Notes: generated by a model not told the origin, from the letters alone. Shown: positions 41,871 through 51,796, numbered from the stretch's first letter. The stretch is 54,528 nucleotides of DNA from Flammeovirgaceae bacterium BBD 1991-12 (GCA_001657315.1 LYSV01000078.1:1-54528); one strand, 5' to 3'. Program-made: numbers and translations.

Positions 41871-42962
41871 ATGTGTAATTCTTGTATGCCCAGGATACCG
41901 GCAGACATGGCGAAAGCAGAAGCTTTTGCCAGCCAGATGATCAATATCCTGAATTCAGGCTCCCTAAGTACCATGATCTCCATTGGCCATAGAACAGGAC
42001 TGTTTGATGCATTGGACAGTGTGGGCACGGCTACTTTAGAAGAGATTGCAAAGGGTGCCAGTCTCAACGAACGTTACGTAAAGGAATGGCTAGGTGCCAT
42101 GGTAAGTGGAAAGATCATTGAATATGATCCTTCAGCAAGGACCTATCACCTGCCTTCGGAAAATGCGATCTTCCTGACACGAAGGTCCCGGGAAAAAAAT
42201 ATGGCGGCCATAGCTTCCATGCTTCCTGTATGGTCACGTGTCGAAGACAGAATAGTAGAATGCTTTAAGCATGGTGGTGGTGTAGGCTACGATGAATATG
42301 GTCGGTTTCATGAAGTAATGGGTGAGATCAGCCATGCAAATGTCGGCTGCAACCTGGTGGATAACATCCTTCCGGACAGACCCGGTTTGCTGGACAAACT
42401 GGAAAAGGGGATAAGGGTGCTGGACATAGGATGCGGGGATGGTCAGGTGCTCTTAAAGCTGGCCGAAAGATTCCCGGGCAGCCTGTTCATCGGGGTGGAG
42501 CTCTGCGAAGGTCCGGTCAGCACTGCCAGGCAACAGGCCGGACATCAGGCTTTGGATAATGTCCGCTTTGAGAACGCAGACCTGCTGAGCTACCAGCCTG
42601 TGGACCGGTTTGATCTGATCACAGCTTTTGATGTAATACATGATCTGGCCTTTCCTGACAAGGTATTGAGCCGATGCCACCAGTGGCTCAAGGACGATGG
42701 TGAGTTCCTTATGATGGACGTGAATGCCTCCAGCCATCTGGAAAACAATCTAGAGCATCCTTTTGCACCCTTCCTCTACACTGCCTCCACATTGCATTGT
42801 ATGACGGTTTCACTCGCCCAGGGTGGCATGGGACTAGGTACAGTCTGGGGTGTGGAAAAGGCATCGGAAATGCTCATGGAGGCTGGTTTCGAACTTTCGG
42901 AGGTAAAAACCTATGAACACGACCCGCTAAACAACTACTATTTCTGTTCCAGACAGGAATGA
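41871..42962 (+). CDS. SAM-dependent class I methyltransferase with N-terminal winged helix
   Basis: A 363-residue protein. The N-terminal about 110 residues form a winged-helix dimerisation domain (MISIGHRTGLFDALD, ATLEEIAKGASLNERYVKEWLGAMV). The Rossmann domain begins at about 182 with motif I VLDIGCGDGQVLLKLAERFPG, then FIGVELCEG, FENADLLSY and FDLITAFDVIHDL. This layout matches O-methyltransferase-like and S-adenosylmethionine transferases of the group often called ubiquinone-biosynthesis-like. The substrate is unknown. The extreme N-terminal MCNSCMP is cysteine-rich. The following lipoprotein gene is 48 bases downstream. Confidence 0.88.
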   Translation: MCNSCMPRIPADMAKAEAFASQMINILNSGSLSTMISIGHRTGLFDALDSVGTATLEEIAKGASLNERYVKEWLGAMVSGKIIEYDPSARTYHLPSENAIFLTRRSREKNMAAIASMLPVWSRVEDRIVECFKHGGGVGYDEYGRFHEVMGEISHANVGCNLVDNILPDRPGLLDKLEKGIRVLDIGCGDGQVLLKLAERFPGSLFIGVELCEGPVSTARQQAGHQALDNVRFENADLLSYQPVDRFDLITAFDVIHDLAFPDKVLSRCHQWLKDDGEFLMMDVNASSHLENNLEHPFAPFLYTASTLHCMTVSLAQGGMGLGTVWGVEKASEMLMEAGFELSEVKTYEHDPLNNYYFCSRQE

Positions 42963-43010
42963 TCCAAACCCATTACCATCATTTTTTAAAAACCTTAAAA
43001 TTTCTGCGAT

Positions 43011-43550
43011 ATGAAAACTGTAATTGTGAAAACTGTTTTGTTCCTTTTTTTATTTGCCAGTGTAACAGGCTGCAATGATGACGATGATTCAAAGGAATTA
43101 CTGACGTTGCGTGCGGTAGGAGCCGTAGTAGGTCAGCCGATTGAAACTACCATTGAAGGAGTCGGGATAAAGGTCTCAGGTAATGCCTTCCATCTGAACC
43201 TTTTTGACTACCAAACCGGAGAATTTCTGGGAAGTGTTAAGGATATCAATGTGGATACCGAGGTATTTGACGATGGAAGTATGAAAGGTGAGAATTACAC
43301 CATATTCACCTTTTCCGATGACAACAGTACCCTGGTGCTGCACAACTTCATAGACATGACACCTGTGAACGAGGTCACGCTGGCAGCGGTGATCCAACCC
43401 AAAAACACCATTTCCAACATCATTGGAGGAACGGGCAGGTTTGCCGGTGTTACCGGCGGTTCCACTCTGGAGGCTACCCTGGATATCACCGGGCTGGCCC
43501 TTGGTAGTGTCGCTTTTGATTGTACCTATGGTATGACCGTAAACAGATAG
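43011..43550 (+). CDS. lipoprotein with dirigent/AOC-barrel-like domain
   Basis: A 179-residue lipoprotein (signal LFLFLFASVTGC, lipid Cys about 21, then an acidic NDDDDS linker). The mature part is a beta-barrel pattern, and IIGGTGRFAGVTGGSTLEATL is the phrase seen in allene-oxide-cyclase/dirigent-like barrels, which bind small hydrophobic ligands. No catalytic residues can be assigned. It follows the methyltransferase closely and may share its transcript. Confidence in the fold is moderate, and in the lipoprotein call high. Confidence 0.78.
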   Translation: MKTVIVKTVLFLFLFASVTGCNDDDDSKELLTLRAVGAVVGQPIETTIEGVGIKVSGNAFHLNLFDYQTGEFLGSVKDINVDTEVFDDGSMKGENYTIFTFSDDNSTLVLHNFIDMTPVNEVTLAAVIQPKNTISNIIGGTGRFAGVTGGSTLEATLDITGLALGSVAFDCTYGMTVNR

Positions 43551-43722
43551 CCTTATTGTTCTGAATTTGATCTTAACTGTGTTCTGCGGCAATTAGAGGA
43601 ACTTCCGCCGGTCAGAAAAGCCAGTAGTGGACGGGCATTGGGATCATTGTCCGTGGCTTTGCAGCCGGCGGAATACTCCGGTTTCCCTTAAAAAATACAG
43701 GATCCGATCATAAACAACTTAA

Positions 43723-45093
43723 GTGATTGCGATGAAGAAGAAATGGCTGAAAATTATTGTGGGAATTGTTCTGGTCTTACTGGCCTCTGCAGGATGGTTG
43801 GCCTCATTTGTACACAACGAATTTGCTAAACTGGAAAGTGATGACCCTGTGGTGTGGGAATCTGTCATCCGGGAATTCGAGCAAGAGGATAAAATCAATG
43901 GTTCCCCTAAAAAAGCTGTAGTATTTGCAGGCAGCTCAAGCATCAGGTTCTGGTGGACATTGAAAGAGGACATGGCGCCAATCCCGGTGATTCGCCGCGG
44001 TTTTGGTGGCGCCAAGCTGAGAGATGTGATCCATTATACTGACAGGATCATATTTCCCTACCGCCCCCGGGCTGTAGTATTGTTTGCAGGTACCAATGAT
44101 ATCACAGGACGGCCCAATGACAAGACAGCATGGCAGGTGGCACGGGACTTTAGCGAATTGGTAGTGAAAATTCAACAGGAGATGCCTTGGGTAGCCGTCT
44201 ACTACATTCCCATAACACCATCTGTGGCACGACCGGAAGTCTGGCCAGAGGCAAACCGGGCTAACCGTCTCATCCGGAAGTATGCTCAGTCTTCTACGAA
44301 CGTTACCTTCATTGATTGTACATCGCTCTTTTTGGATGATACAGGAAAGGTAAAAGATGATCTGATCTGGTGGGATGGAGTACACCTGAGCAAAAAGGGG
44401 TACCGACTTTGGGCGAGTGTTATCAGGGCCAGGCTAATGGAAGATCTGGGGTATAGTGCTCATGAGAAGGAAACATCCTGCTCGGATAAGGGAAAATCCG
44501 TTAGATTAGATACTCGTTCAAAACAGAGTAACATGAACCCGTTTCCCGAAATGACCTCGGCAAGGCTGATACTGGGACAACTGCAAGCCAGAGATATTCC
44601 CAGGATCATTCAATATGCCGGCAACCGGAGAATTGCTGATATGACCTTGAACATCCCACATCCCTATGAAGAAAAGGACGCTATTTTCTGGATCAATGCA
44701 TCCAATCAGGGATTTGCAAACAATACCCAGATCAACTTCAGGATCGGATTGAAGGAAAACAATGAGTTCATGGGAGGGGTGGGGTTAAGGATAGAGTCAC
44801 AGTTTGACAGGGGAGAGCTGGGATACTGGATAGCTGAACCCTTCTGGAACAGAGGTTTTGCGACAGAGGCCGTAAGCATGGTGCTGAAATATGGTTTTGA
44901 AACACAGGAACTCAATAAAATATTTGCAACTCACCTTGTGGACAATCCCGCTTCCGGGAAGGTCATGCTAAAAAACGGGATGATCAGAGAAGCAGATCTA
45001 GTGGAGCATCTCAAAAAGGACGGAAAATACTTTAGTCTGGTGCAATACAGATTGACCAAAACGGAATACAAACAACGGATGGTTACGGGTTAA
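43723..45093 (+). CDS. SGNH hydrolase fused to GNAT acetyltransferase
   Basis: A 456-residue protein in two parts. Residues about 8-30 are a membrane anchor; about 60-250 are an SGNH/GDSL hydrolase (FAGSSSIRFW block I with the Ser, FRGFGGAK-like block II, FAGTNDITG block III, and WWDGVHLSKKGY block V with Asp and His). Residues about 275-456 form a RimJ/RimL-type GNAT (ARLILGQLQARDIPRI, GYWIAEPFWNRGFATEAVSM, HLVDNPASGKVMLKNGM). The anchor predicts an outside hydrolase, but acetyl-CoA is inside, so the fusion is topologically odd. An internal ATG at 44533 could start a separate GNAT. Confidence 0.85.
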   Translation: MIAMKKKWLKIIVGIVLVLLASAGWLASFVHNEFAKLESDDPVVWESVIREFEQEDKINGSPKKAVVFAGSSSIRFWWTLKEDMAPIPVIRRGFGGAKLRDVIHYTDRIIFPYRPRAVVLFAGTNDITGRPNDKTAWQVARDFSELVVKIQQEMPWVAVYYIPITPSVARPEVWPEANRANRLIRKYAQSSTNVTFIDCTSLFLDDTGKVKDDLIWWDGVHLSKKGYRLWASVIRARLMEDLGYSAHEKETSCSDKGKSVRLDTRSKQSNMNPFPEMTSARLILGQLQARDIPRIIQYAGNRRIADMTLNIPHPYEEKDAIFWINASNQGFANNTQINFRIGLKENNEFMGGVGLRIESQFDRGELGYWIAEPFWNRGFATEAVSMVLKYGFETQELNKIFATHLVDNPASGKVMLKNGMIREADLVEHLKKDGKYFSLVQYRLTKTEYKQRMVTG

Positions 45094-45244
45094 CTGTTGA
45101 TGGTAAAAAGGCATTGATTGTCAACAGATAACAGTTAACCACCAATAGCTCAAATTAACTATTGCCTGAACAGCAAAAACTCAGGTACGGGTGAACTTAA
45201 TGCATCCAATAATTTAATACACCTAACAGGTACAATACATTGCC

Positions 45245-46528
45245 ATGAAAATATCAACCTTCATCATAATTATTATCCAACTACTGACCGTTTCCTGTTC
45301 CTTATCTCCGGAACGGAGTACCAGGCAGATACTGCGTCAGCCGGCAGAGTTTGAGTCTCAGCAGGCAATATGGGTTATATGGCCTCCTGCGGATCATAAA
45401 CGCGGTGAATCTGTGCAGGAGGTAACCATATCCATCATTGATGCGCTCATAGATGACCTGAATGTAATTGTTACCTGTGCCACTGAAAAACTTCACGGCC
45501 AGGCCACGCAGGTACTGAACGCCAGGTTTCCGGAGGCACAAAACCTTACGATATGGAAAGTACCTTCAGTGGAGATATGGACAAGGGACATGGGGCCGGT
45601 CTTTGTGGAAACGAGCGATGGAAAACAGGCTGTTGCCGACTTCAACTTTGATGCATGGGGCTATTCAGACACCCTGGATGCTGATACCAAAACGGAAGAA
45701 ATGTATGATGTGAGGGTAGCGAAGCTTTTGAGGCTGCCCGTTGTTTCCAGTCCGATGATAAGCGAAGGGGGTAACCGCGAGGTGAACGGGAAAGGGACAC
45801 TCATGGTCACCGCATCCGTAGAGGAGGGGAGAAATCCGGGTATGTCCAGAGCGGCCATGGAAAAGGAATATCAACGGCTGCTGGGGGTCAGAAAAACCAT
45901 CTGGCTGAAACAGGGGCTTCAGGAGGATGATCATACATTCCTTGGCCCCCTGGAGACTTCGGAAGGTGTAAAGGCATACACAGTGGTGACCACCAACGGT
46001 CATATCGATGAATTTGCACGTTTTGTGAACGACTCTACCGTGTTGCTGGCAGCAGTAGACAGCAGTGACCTTGACGATCCCATAGCAATGGAAAACCACC
46101 GGCGAATGGAGGAAAACTACCAGATATTACAGCGTGCTACTGACCAGGACGGCAGATCCCTGCATATCGTGAGAATGCCGTTACCGAAGACCATGCTCAC
46201 CACTATGGCCCCTGGTGATCCGGTGTACGAATATATTAAAACCCTGGATTACAAGGATGGTAGCACTTTCCCTGAAGGAGATACCATCACAGTAGTGGCG
46301 GCAGGCAGCTATCTGAATTTCCTCATTACAGATTCTGTCGTCATTGGTCAGAAATACTGGCGCGACGGACTAAGTGAAGAAATAAAGTTCAGGGACAAAA
46401 AAGCGGCCGCCATACTACGATCCGTATTCCCTCATCGTAAAGTGATCCTGTTGGATGCCATGGCTGTAAACCTGGGTGGCGGCGGAATCCATTGTATCAC
46501 CATGCAACAGCCTGCCTTGAGCGACTGA
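45245..46528 (+). CDS. agmatine deiminase-family lipoprotein
   Basis: A 427-residue protein with a lipoprotein signal (IIIIIQLLTVSC). The body is a pentein-fold guanidine-modifying enzyme of the agmatine deiminase/PAD-porph family: VEIWTRDMGPVF, SEGGNREVNGKGTL, TNGHIDEFARFV and the catalytic Cys in LGGGGIHCITMQQP. Agmatine deiminase yields N-carbamoylputrescine; peptidyl-arginine deiminases make citrulline. A lipid anchor implies action outside the cytoplasm, so an external arginine-containing substrate is plausible. The next two genes (possible acetyltransferase, APC permease) point to use of amine products. Confidence 0.9.
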   Translation: MKISTFIIIIIQLLTVSCSLSPERSTRQILRQPAEFESQQAIWVIWPPADHKRGESVQEVTISIIDALIDDLNVIVTCATEKLHGQATQVLNARFPEAQNLTIWKVPSVEIWTRDMGPVFVETSDGKQAVADFNFDAWGYSDTLDADTKTEEMYDVRVAKLLRLPVVSSPMISEGGNREVNGKGTLMVTASVEEGRNPGMSRAAMEKEYQRLLGVRKTIWLKQGLQEDDHTFLGPLETSEGVKAYTVVTTNGHIDEFARFVNDSTVLLAAVDSSDLDDPIAMENHRRMEENYQILQRATDQDGRSLHIVRMPLPKTMLTTMAPGDPVYEYIKTLDYKDGSTFPEGDTITVVAAGSYLNFLITDSVVIGQKYWRDGLSEEIKFRDKKAAAILRSVFPHRKVILLDAMAVNLGGGGIHCITMQQPALSD

Positions 46529-46651
46529 TAAACAATAATTGATCATTACGAACTGAGCTAAGGAGGTAAGTCAGGACACCACCCTCCTGCATCGCTGTGC
46601 CTTTTTCCCGGGCGCAATCAATACCTGTATTCTTTCAAATAGACAAAAAAT

Positions 46652-47602
46652 ATGAACATGACTTTAAAATTGCCATGGTGTGAGTATCCTACGTCTGCAG
46701 ATACCACGCTGCATGGATTATTTGATCTCACCGAAGATCTGCCGGTAGTGGATTTTACTTCTGGTTCTGAATATCGCAATGACCGCTTCAAACCGGTGCG
46801 GGTCCGAACACTGGATACCACTCAGACCCTGGAAACAGCCCGGGTCGTGGCCAGATCCTTTGCCATTAATGAGCCCATGAACAGACACATCCGGCCTTCG
46901 AAACAGGTACCGGAAAGCATCACCAAAGTAACATACCGGGATGCATGGGGAAATGACCCTTTTGGTCCCTGGACTACCGAAAATATCTTTTTTTGGTTCG
47001 TACGCCTGCTCCTTCTGGGCAATCCTTCTGATCCATTGGACAGAATAGACAGGAATGAAGACTTGCTTGACCATTCCTTTGCCATGGTTAACGATGGTCG
47101 TATCACAGGAGGTTGCTTTAACATAACCCTACCGTACGAAGATGAAGCTCCGAGGGAAAAGGACCCTTTTCTTGAGGCCATATTTTCACATTACGGCCCG
47201 ATCGTGAACTTTCTTCAAATGGCAGAACAGAAGGCCATGGATGCGCTGAAGAAAAAATACCCTGCCTTTCGGAAAGCCCTTAAACTGGGAAAGGTCGGTA
47301 GTATTTATATGATCGCCAGGTCCAATGAATTGTCATCAGAGCACACCTTCGGGCTTTTTGCTACTTCATGTGAGCATTTCAGAGAGCAGGGATATGAGTA
47401 CATTATCATTTCGGCTACCAACCAATGGACCGGTGCGGCCTGTGAAGTGCTGAGCGGTGTGCGTGTTTATTTTTCTCCCTTCAGGAACCTGAAAAGAATA
47501 GCCACGGAGTACGAAGCCGCAGAAAATGAACCGTACTCGCAAGACGGCTTTATTGCCGGGAAAGACAGCGGAGTGATGATCTATACCATGAAACTACGAT
47601 GA
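46652..47602 (+). CDS. hypothetical protein, possibly GNAT-like
   Basis: A 316-residue cytoplasmic protein. The C-terminal half resembles an acetyltransferase core (KVGSIYMIARSNELSSEHTF, then FATSCEHFREQGYEYIIISA and TGAACEVLSGVRVYFSPF), but the acetyl-CoA loop Q/RxxGxG/A is not evident. The N-terminal half includes RVRTLDTTQTLETARVVARSF, also GNAT-like. The gene overlaps the following APC permease (ATGA) and follows the deiminase gene by 123 bases. A role in modifying an amine or amino acid taken up by the permease is possible but unproven. Confidence 0.65.
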   Translation: MNMTLKLPWCEYPTSADTTLHGLFDLTEDLPVVDFTSGSEYRNDRFKPVRVRTLDTTQTLETARVVARSFAINEPMNRHIRPSKQVPESITKVTYRDAWGNDPFGPWTTENIFFWFVRLLLLGNPSDPLDRIDRNEDLLDHSFAMVNDGRITGGCFNITLPYEDEAPREKDPFLEAIFSHYGPIVNFLQMAEQKAMDALKKKYPAFRKALKLGKVGSIYMIARSNELSSEHTFGLFATSCEHFREQGYEYIIISATNQWTGAACEVLSGVRVYFSPFRNLKRIATEYEAAENEPYSQDGFIAGKDSGVMIYTMKLR

Positions 47603-48984
47603 TGAAGCCTTCAGGAAATTCAAAGGATCAGCTAAAGAGGGTTTTAACATTACCCTCTTTGATAGCCGTGGCCGTAGGAGTGGTGGTGGCTCAGGTAGTG
47701 TTTGTCGGCATTCTTCAGGGAGTAGGTATAGGTGGGGCTGGCTTTCTGGTAGCTCTGATCATCGCATTCGTTCTTACGCTTTTCTATGTCTTTACATTTT
47801 CCGAGCTGGCGCTCATGCTACCAAAAGCCGGGAGTATCAGTACCTATACCGAGGTTTCCATGGGACATTTCATGGCAATCATAGCCACTGTGGCGGGGTA
47901 TTTTGCTCCTGCCATGTTTGCCTTGCCGGCTGAATTGTTCCTACTGGAATCTGTTCTTGATACCCTTTATCCGGGTTCGTTTGATCACATAGGTCTGATC
48001 CTGCTAATGGGACTGGCTGTTCTGAACCTGCTCGGTGTTGATATCTTCTCCAAAATGCAGAATCTGCTTGCCTGCACCATGGTCGTAGCCTTGCTGGTGA
48101 CAGGCGTTACAGGTTTGATCCATCCGGACCAGTCAGGAGGATCAATGCCCGCTCTTGCAGAAGAACTCCAGCAACTGGATATAAGCGCCGGAACCCTTGT
48201 CGTACTGGCGCTCTGGTCCTTCATGGCGCTTGAATTTGTATGCCCGTTGATAGAGGAGACCAAAGATCCTGAGAAAAATATTCCTCGTTCCATGATCATA
48301 GCTGCCGTGGCCCTTTTGATCATTTATTTGCTCGTGGCAATGGCTGGCTATTTGGTAGTGCCTGCGGAAGAATTGGCCGGCTCGGATATTCCTCATTATA
48401 GGCTGGTACAGACCCTTTTTGGGGATGCCGGCAAGCAGATGGTAGCTGTTCTCGCGATCACCGCTACATGCAGCACCATCAACACGGTACTGGCCACCCT
48501 GCCGCGGATGTTGTTGGGCATGGCCCATAACGGACAGGTACCAAAACTTTTCAGACAGGTCCATCCGCGTACGAAGACGCCGCAGGCAGGGATCTTTCTG
48601 GTTACTTTGCTCATCCTTGTTCCTGCCTTGCTGTTCAGAGATTCTCAGGATATCATACTGACCCTGATGATATCAGCGGCCACCATCTGGCTTTTGGCTT
48701 ATATTGTCGCACATGTTGACCTCATGATACTTAGAAGAAGATACCCGGTCTTAACCCGCCCTTTCAGGTCGCCGTGGTATCCATTCCCACAGGTAATCGG
48801 CATCATCAGTATGGTATTTATGGTCATCCATAATTCGCCATCGCCGGAAATGACCATACAGGTTTATGTGAATGCCGGCGTACTGGTGCTGATAGTCAGT
48901 GTATATGCCTGGTTTTGGGTGAAATATAAAATGAAGAAGAGATTATTTGAGCCAGAGTCTATAGGAAAGGTGCTTAGGGATTAA
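47599..48984 (+). CDS. APC-family amino acid/amine permease
   Basis: A 461-residue transporter with about twelve membrane helices. The N-terminus LPSLIAVAVGVVVAQVVFVGI is the first APC helix with its unwound glycine segment, followed by FTFSELALMLPKAGSISTYTE, the family SxLaxxxPxaGgxY motif. ALEFVCPLIEETKDPEKNIPRSM is the helix 6 to loop signature of APC transporters. The substrate may be an amino acid or polyamine; the linked agmatine deiminase-like gene favours an arginine-derived compound, by context only. ATG 47599 overlaps the upstream stop. Confidence 0.92.
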   Translation: MMKPSGNSKDQLKRVLTLPSLIAVAVGVVVAQVVFVGILQGVGIGGAGFLVALIIAFVLTLFYVFTFSELALMLPKAGSISTYTEVSMGHFMAIIATVAGYFAPAMFALPAELFLLESVLDTLYPGSFDHIGLILLMGLAVLNLLGVDIFSKMQNLLACTMVVALLVTGVTGLIHPDQSGGSMPALAEELQQLDISAGTLVVLALWSFMALEFVCPLIEETKDPEKNIPRSMIIAAVALLIIYLLVAMAGYLVVPAEELAGSDIPHYRLVQTLFGDAGKQMVAVLAITATCSTINTVLATLPRMLLGMAHNGQVPKLFRQVHPRTKTPQAGIFLVTLLILVPALLFRDSQDIILTLMISAATIWLLAYIVAHVDLMILRRRYPVLTRPFRSPWYPFPQVIGIISMVFMVIHNSPSPEMTIQVYVNAGVLVLIVSVYAWFWVKYKMKKRLFEPESIGKVLRD

Positions 48985-49270
48985 GGCTGTGGGAGGTGGA
49001 TACCTGTAAGCAGGCTGTAGAAGGTCAGGGAATGCCTGATTTATTAATAACCCAACCTTTCTTTACAGGGTGAGAAGTTGCCACAAAGATGCTTTAGGTG
49101 CAGAGAAATTGTGCTTTTAAAAAGAGCGAATCCGATAATTAACTCCCTTGCGTCTTAGCGTCTCTGCGGTGACATTTAAGGTCAGTTTCACCATTGATCC
49201 GGTAAGTAGAAAAGGATCTCGTGTGTGATAAGTTATCCACCGTTAGCCTGTTTAGGTTATCTTTATCAGT

Positions 49271-50278
49271 ATGAACCGTCTGGTTTTCATTTGTCTGACT
49301 TCTTTCTCGCTTTTCAGCTGCCATAAAAAACAGGAGGCATGGGATCGGACTAAACTAGATAAGGCCGTCAGCTATGCACAGGAAGCAGGAACGTATGCCC
49401 TCATCATTAAAACCCATGGGGAAATTGTTACCTCGTATGGTGATATTGACAGGGTTAGCCGAGTGCATTCCATCCGAAAAGCTATTCTGAGTGCGTTGAT
49501 ATTTCAGCATCTGGATAAAATAGATCCCAATGCGACTCTCAAAGACCTGAATATTCAGGATTCACCGATTCCCCTGACGGATCTGCAGAGAACGGCAAAG
49601 GTGATCCACTTGCTGAAAAGCACTTCAGGTATCAATCATCCCACCGGCTCGCAAATTGGTTCTATGCAGGCAGACAGGGACCGTTTGCTTGGTACGGAAC
49701 CCAATCTTCCGGGTAGCAAATGGGCCTACAATAACTGGGATTATAATGTGTTAACTACCATACTGGAACAGGAAACAGGTATGACCACTTCAGAGGCTTT
49801 TGAGAAAGGTATTGCCACACCTCTGAATATGGACGGTTCTGAGGTGATCTATCGTGCAGATACCACACTTTCCCAACACGCCAAAGCAGGATTCAGACTG
49901 TCGACAAGAGATATGGCAAAGTTTGGTCAGCTTTTTCTTAATGAGGGTACCTGGAACGAACATCAATTGATCCCCAGAGAATGGATTAGAAGGATAACTT
50001 CAGATTTTACAGTAACAGGAAGACCGGGCAACGAAAGGTATGGCCATGGTTATCTTTGGTGGATACCTTTGGAAAGCTATGCAGGGGGTCTCCCGAAAGG
50101 CAGTTATCTGGCCACCGGAGCATGGGGGCAGAGAATCCTGGTCATTCCTGAATGGGATACGGTAATTGCTCATAAGACCATGACGGAAGTACCTGCAGAG
50201 CAAAGAACTCCTGTGAGTGCTAAAGAATTTGAGCAGTTGGTACGATTGATAGCTGAAAGCTCAATATTTAAACATTGA
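49271..50278 (+). CDS. serine hydrolase lipoprotein (class C beta-lactamase/PBP-like)
   Basis: A 335-residue lipoprotein (signal LVFICLTSFSLFSC, then HKKQE). The serine-hydrolase motifs are HSIRKAI (S-x-x-K), YNNWDYNVL (Y-x-N) and the third box near TGAWGQRILV, where the usual H/K-T-G is TGAWGQ. STRDMAKFGQLFL is the typical central region. Likely a D-alanyl esterase or peptidase acting outside the cytoplasm, not a confirmed beta-lactamase. It ends close to, and convergent with, the minus-strand peptidase gene (16 bases between). Confidence 0.9.
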   Translation: MNRLVFICLTSFSLFSCHKKQEAWDRTKLDKAVSYAQEAGTYALIIKTHGEIVTSYGDIDRVSRVHSIRKAILSALIFQHLDKIDPNATLKDLNIQDSPIPLTDLQRTAKVIHLLKSTSGINHPTGSQIGSMQADRDRLLGTEPNLPGSKWAYNNWDYNVLTTILEQETGMTTSEAFEKGIATPLNMDGSEVIYRADTTLSQHAKAGFRLSTRDMAKFGQLFLNEGTWNEHQLIPREWIRRITSDFTVTGRPGNERYGHGYLWWIPLESYAGGLPKGSYLATGAWGQRILVIPEWDTVIAHKTMTEVPAEQRTPVSAKEFEQLVRLIAESSIFKH

Positions 50279-50293
50279 ACATTGAACTTATAT

Positions 50294-51022
50294 TTAGTAT
50301 CTTTCCATAGCCTCCAGCAACTCCTGATCCGTCATGTAGTACTTATCCATCCAGTGTCCGTGCCTTTCGTAGAAAGCCCGGCAGCTCGGGTCATAGCGTA
50401 CATAGTATGCATACTGATATATCTGACTTCCCAATCCGTGATATACGGGCATCAGATCAGTACTGCGCTCGTGGGTAGCCTGAAAGGCATCATTTCTCAG
50501 GTAGTTCAGACCCCATTTCCCGATCTGGAAAAGGTTGAGTTGATGATAGTAGACCACATGGCCCAGCTCATGTGCCAGAATACCCACCTGAGCATCAAAT
50601 GGAAGAGCACGTAGCAAAATGGGATTAGTGGAATTCCTGTTGTCGTTCAGCAAAATGCGGTAGCGGCGGTTTTTTCCGGGGCCGAACAGCGACCATATAT
50701 CAAAGTTGGACTCCATGGGAACACCATCATTCGTCAGTACCATATCGATGTGCACGTCTTTGAGCTGTGGAAAAGCGGTGTATGCAATGGCTGCTGCTAC
50801 CTCAAATCCTTTAGGAAGGCCCTTGTTGTCACCAATGATAGCTTTCAGGCTGTCCAGGTCGTACTCACCATTGGCAAGTGTATCAGCGAAGGCATAGGGT
50901 TCAATATCCGGCCGTTTTTGTTCCGGATCCACATGTTGCAACAGTACGGTTATCACCAGCACAATAGCAAGTAATAGAGCTACTGAGATGATGAGCAGAA
51001 AATACTTCAGGATCCGTTTCAT
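50294..51022 (-). CDS. membrane-anchored HELGH metallopeptidase-like protein
   Basis: A 242-residue protein with one N-terminal membrane anchor (YFLLIISVALLLAIVLVITVLLQ) and an outside domain containing the zinc motif AHELGHVVYYHQ (about residue 153). A downstream acidic region, HERSTDLMPVYHG, could supply the third metal ligand as in gluzincins (HExxH...E/D). FPQLKDVHIDMVL fits the upstream strand. The substrate is unknown and the family is not recognised beyond the zincin motif. ATG at 51022 is preferred; the frame extends 7 codons further. Confidence 0.8.
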   Translation of the reverse strand: MKRILKYFLLIISVALLLAIVLVITVLLQHVDPEQKRPDIEPYAFADTLANGEYDLDSLKAIIGDNKGLPKGFEVAAAIAYTAFPQLKDVHIDMVLTNDGVPMESNFDIWSLFGPGKNRRYRILLNDNRNSTNPILLRALPFDAQVGILAHELGHVVYYHQLNLFQIGKWGLNYLRNDAFQATHERSTDLMPVYHGLGSQIYQYAYYVRYDPSCRAFYERHGHWMDKYYMTDQELLEAMERY

Positions 51023-51286
51023 AGGTGATATTATGTCTCCCATTAATAGTGGGTTTCTCTACCGGGGTCAATTTAAATCAACATGTTAAATTTTTAATTA
51101 CGTAAGAGAATAATATAAAACGGGTTCCACTTTTCTCCTCTATCCGGTCTGCGGACCCATAGCTAGTAAAAAGCGGCGGTAAAACCAAATATTTTGTTTA
51201 AGTTACGTTACCGGTTCCTGGTAATCTACAGGGCTGTTGAAAGGCTTGTTCCCCGGCTTTATTCATAAAACAAAAAATAAGTCACT

Positions 51287-51796
51287 ATGTACCGGATACT
51301 GCTGATCCCAGTCTTTTTCCCTTTTGTAAATCCAGTGCAGTCTCAGACCGACGGTGCCTGTAAGGGAGGAAGTTTTGAGATTGTCAAACCCTTTCTGGGA
51401 GCGTGGAAAGAATATACGGTTACCAACAATGATGAGAAACTTATAGGTACCCTTCAATCCACGGTCGACCTGGGCGGATGCACCATTTCCCAGAGGTTTG
51501 TGAGTCACGACTCCTCTTTTTTCTATCTTTCCTTCGGATATATAGAACCCTCTTCTCAGATCTGGGAGGAAACCTACGTGTTTAGCAATGGAAGTATTTC
51601 CAGGTATCAATGGCTAATAGAAGGAGGAGATGTATTGATGCGCAGAACGGGCGGCACACGAAAGATAGAATATATGCATCAGCTAAGGCTAACCAATATT
51701 ACTACAGATAGGTACGATGTTATTGAGGAGCATTCGCATAACGCAGGTAAAACGTGGGAGCAAAAAGAGCTCACCCGGGTGAAAAGAATAAAATGA
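51287..51796 (+). CDS. secreted hypothetical protein, DUF1579-like
   Basis: A 169-residue protein with a signal peptide (YRILLIPVFFPFVNPVQSQ) and a beta-rich body starting FLGAWKEYTVTNNDEKLIG and including TVDLGGCTISQRF and FGYIEPSSQIWEETYVF, which resembles the lipocalin-like DUF1579 pattern (a G-x-W start and repeated strands). Function is unknown. The two cysteines (CKGGSF and GGCTIS) could form a disulfide. It is 131 bases from the following DinB-like gene in the same direction. Confidence 0.65.
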   Translation: MYRILLIPVFFPFVNPVQSQTDGACKGGSFEIVKPFLGAWKEYTVTNNDEKLIGTLQSTVDLGGCTISQRFVSHDSSFFYLSFGYIEPSSQIWEETYVFSNGSISRYQWLIEGGDVLMRRTGGTRKIEYMHQLRLTNITTDRYDVIEEHSHNAGKTWEQKELTRVKRIK

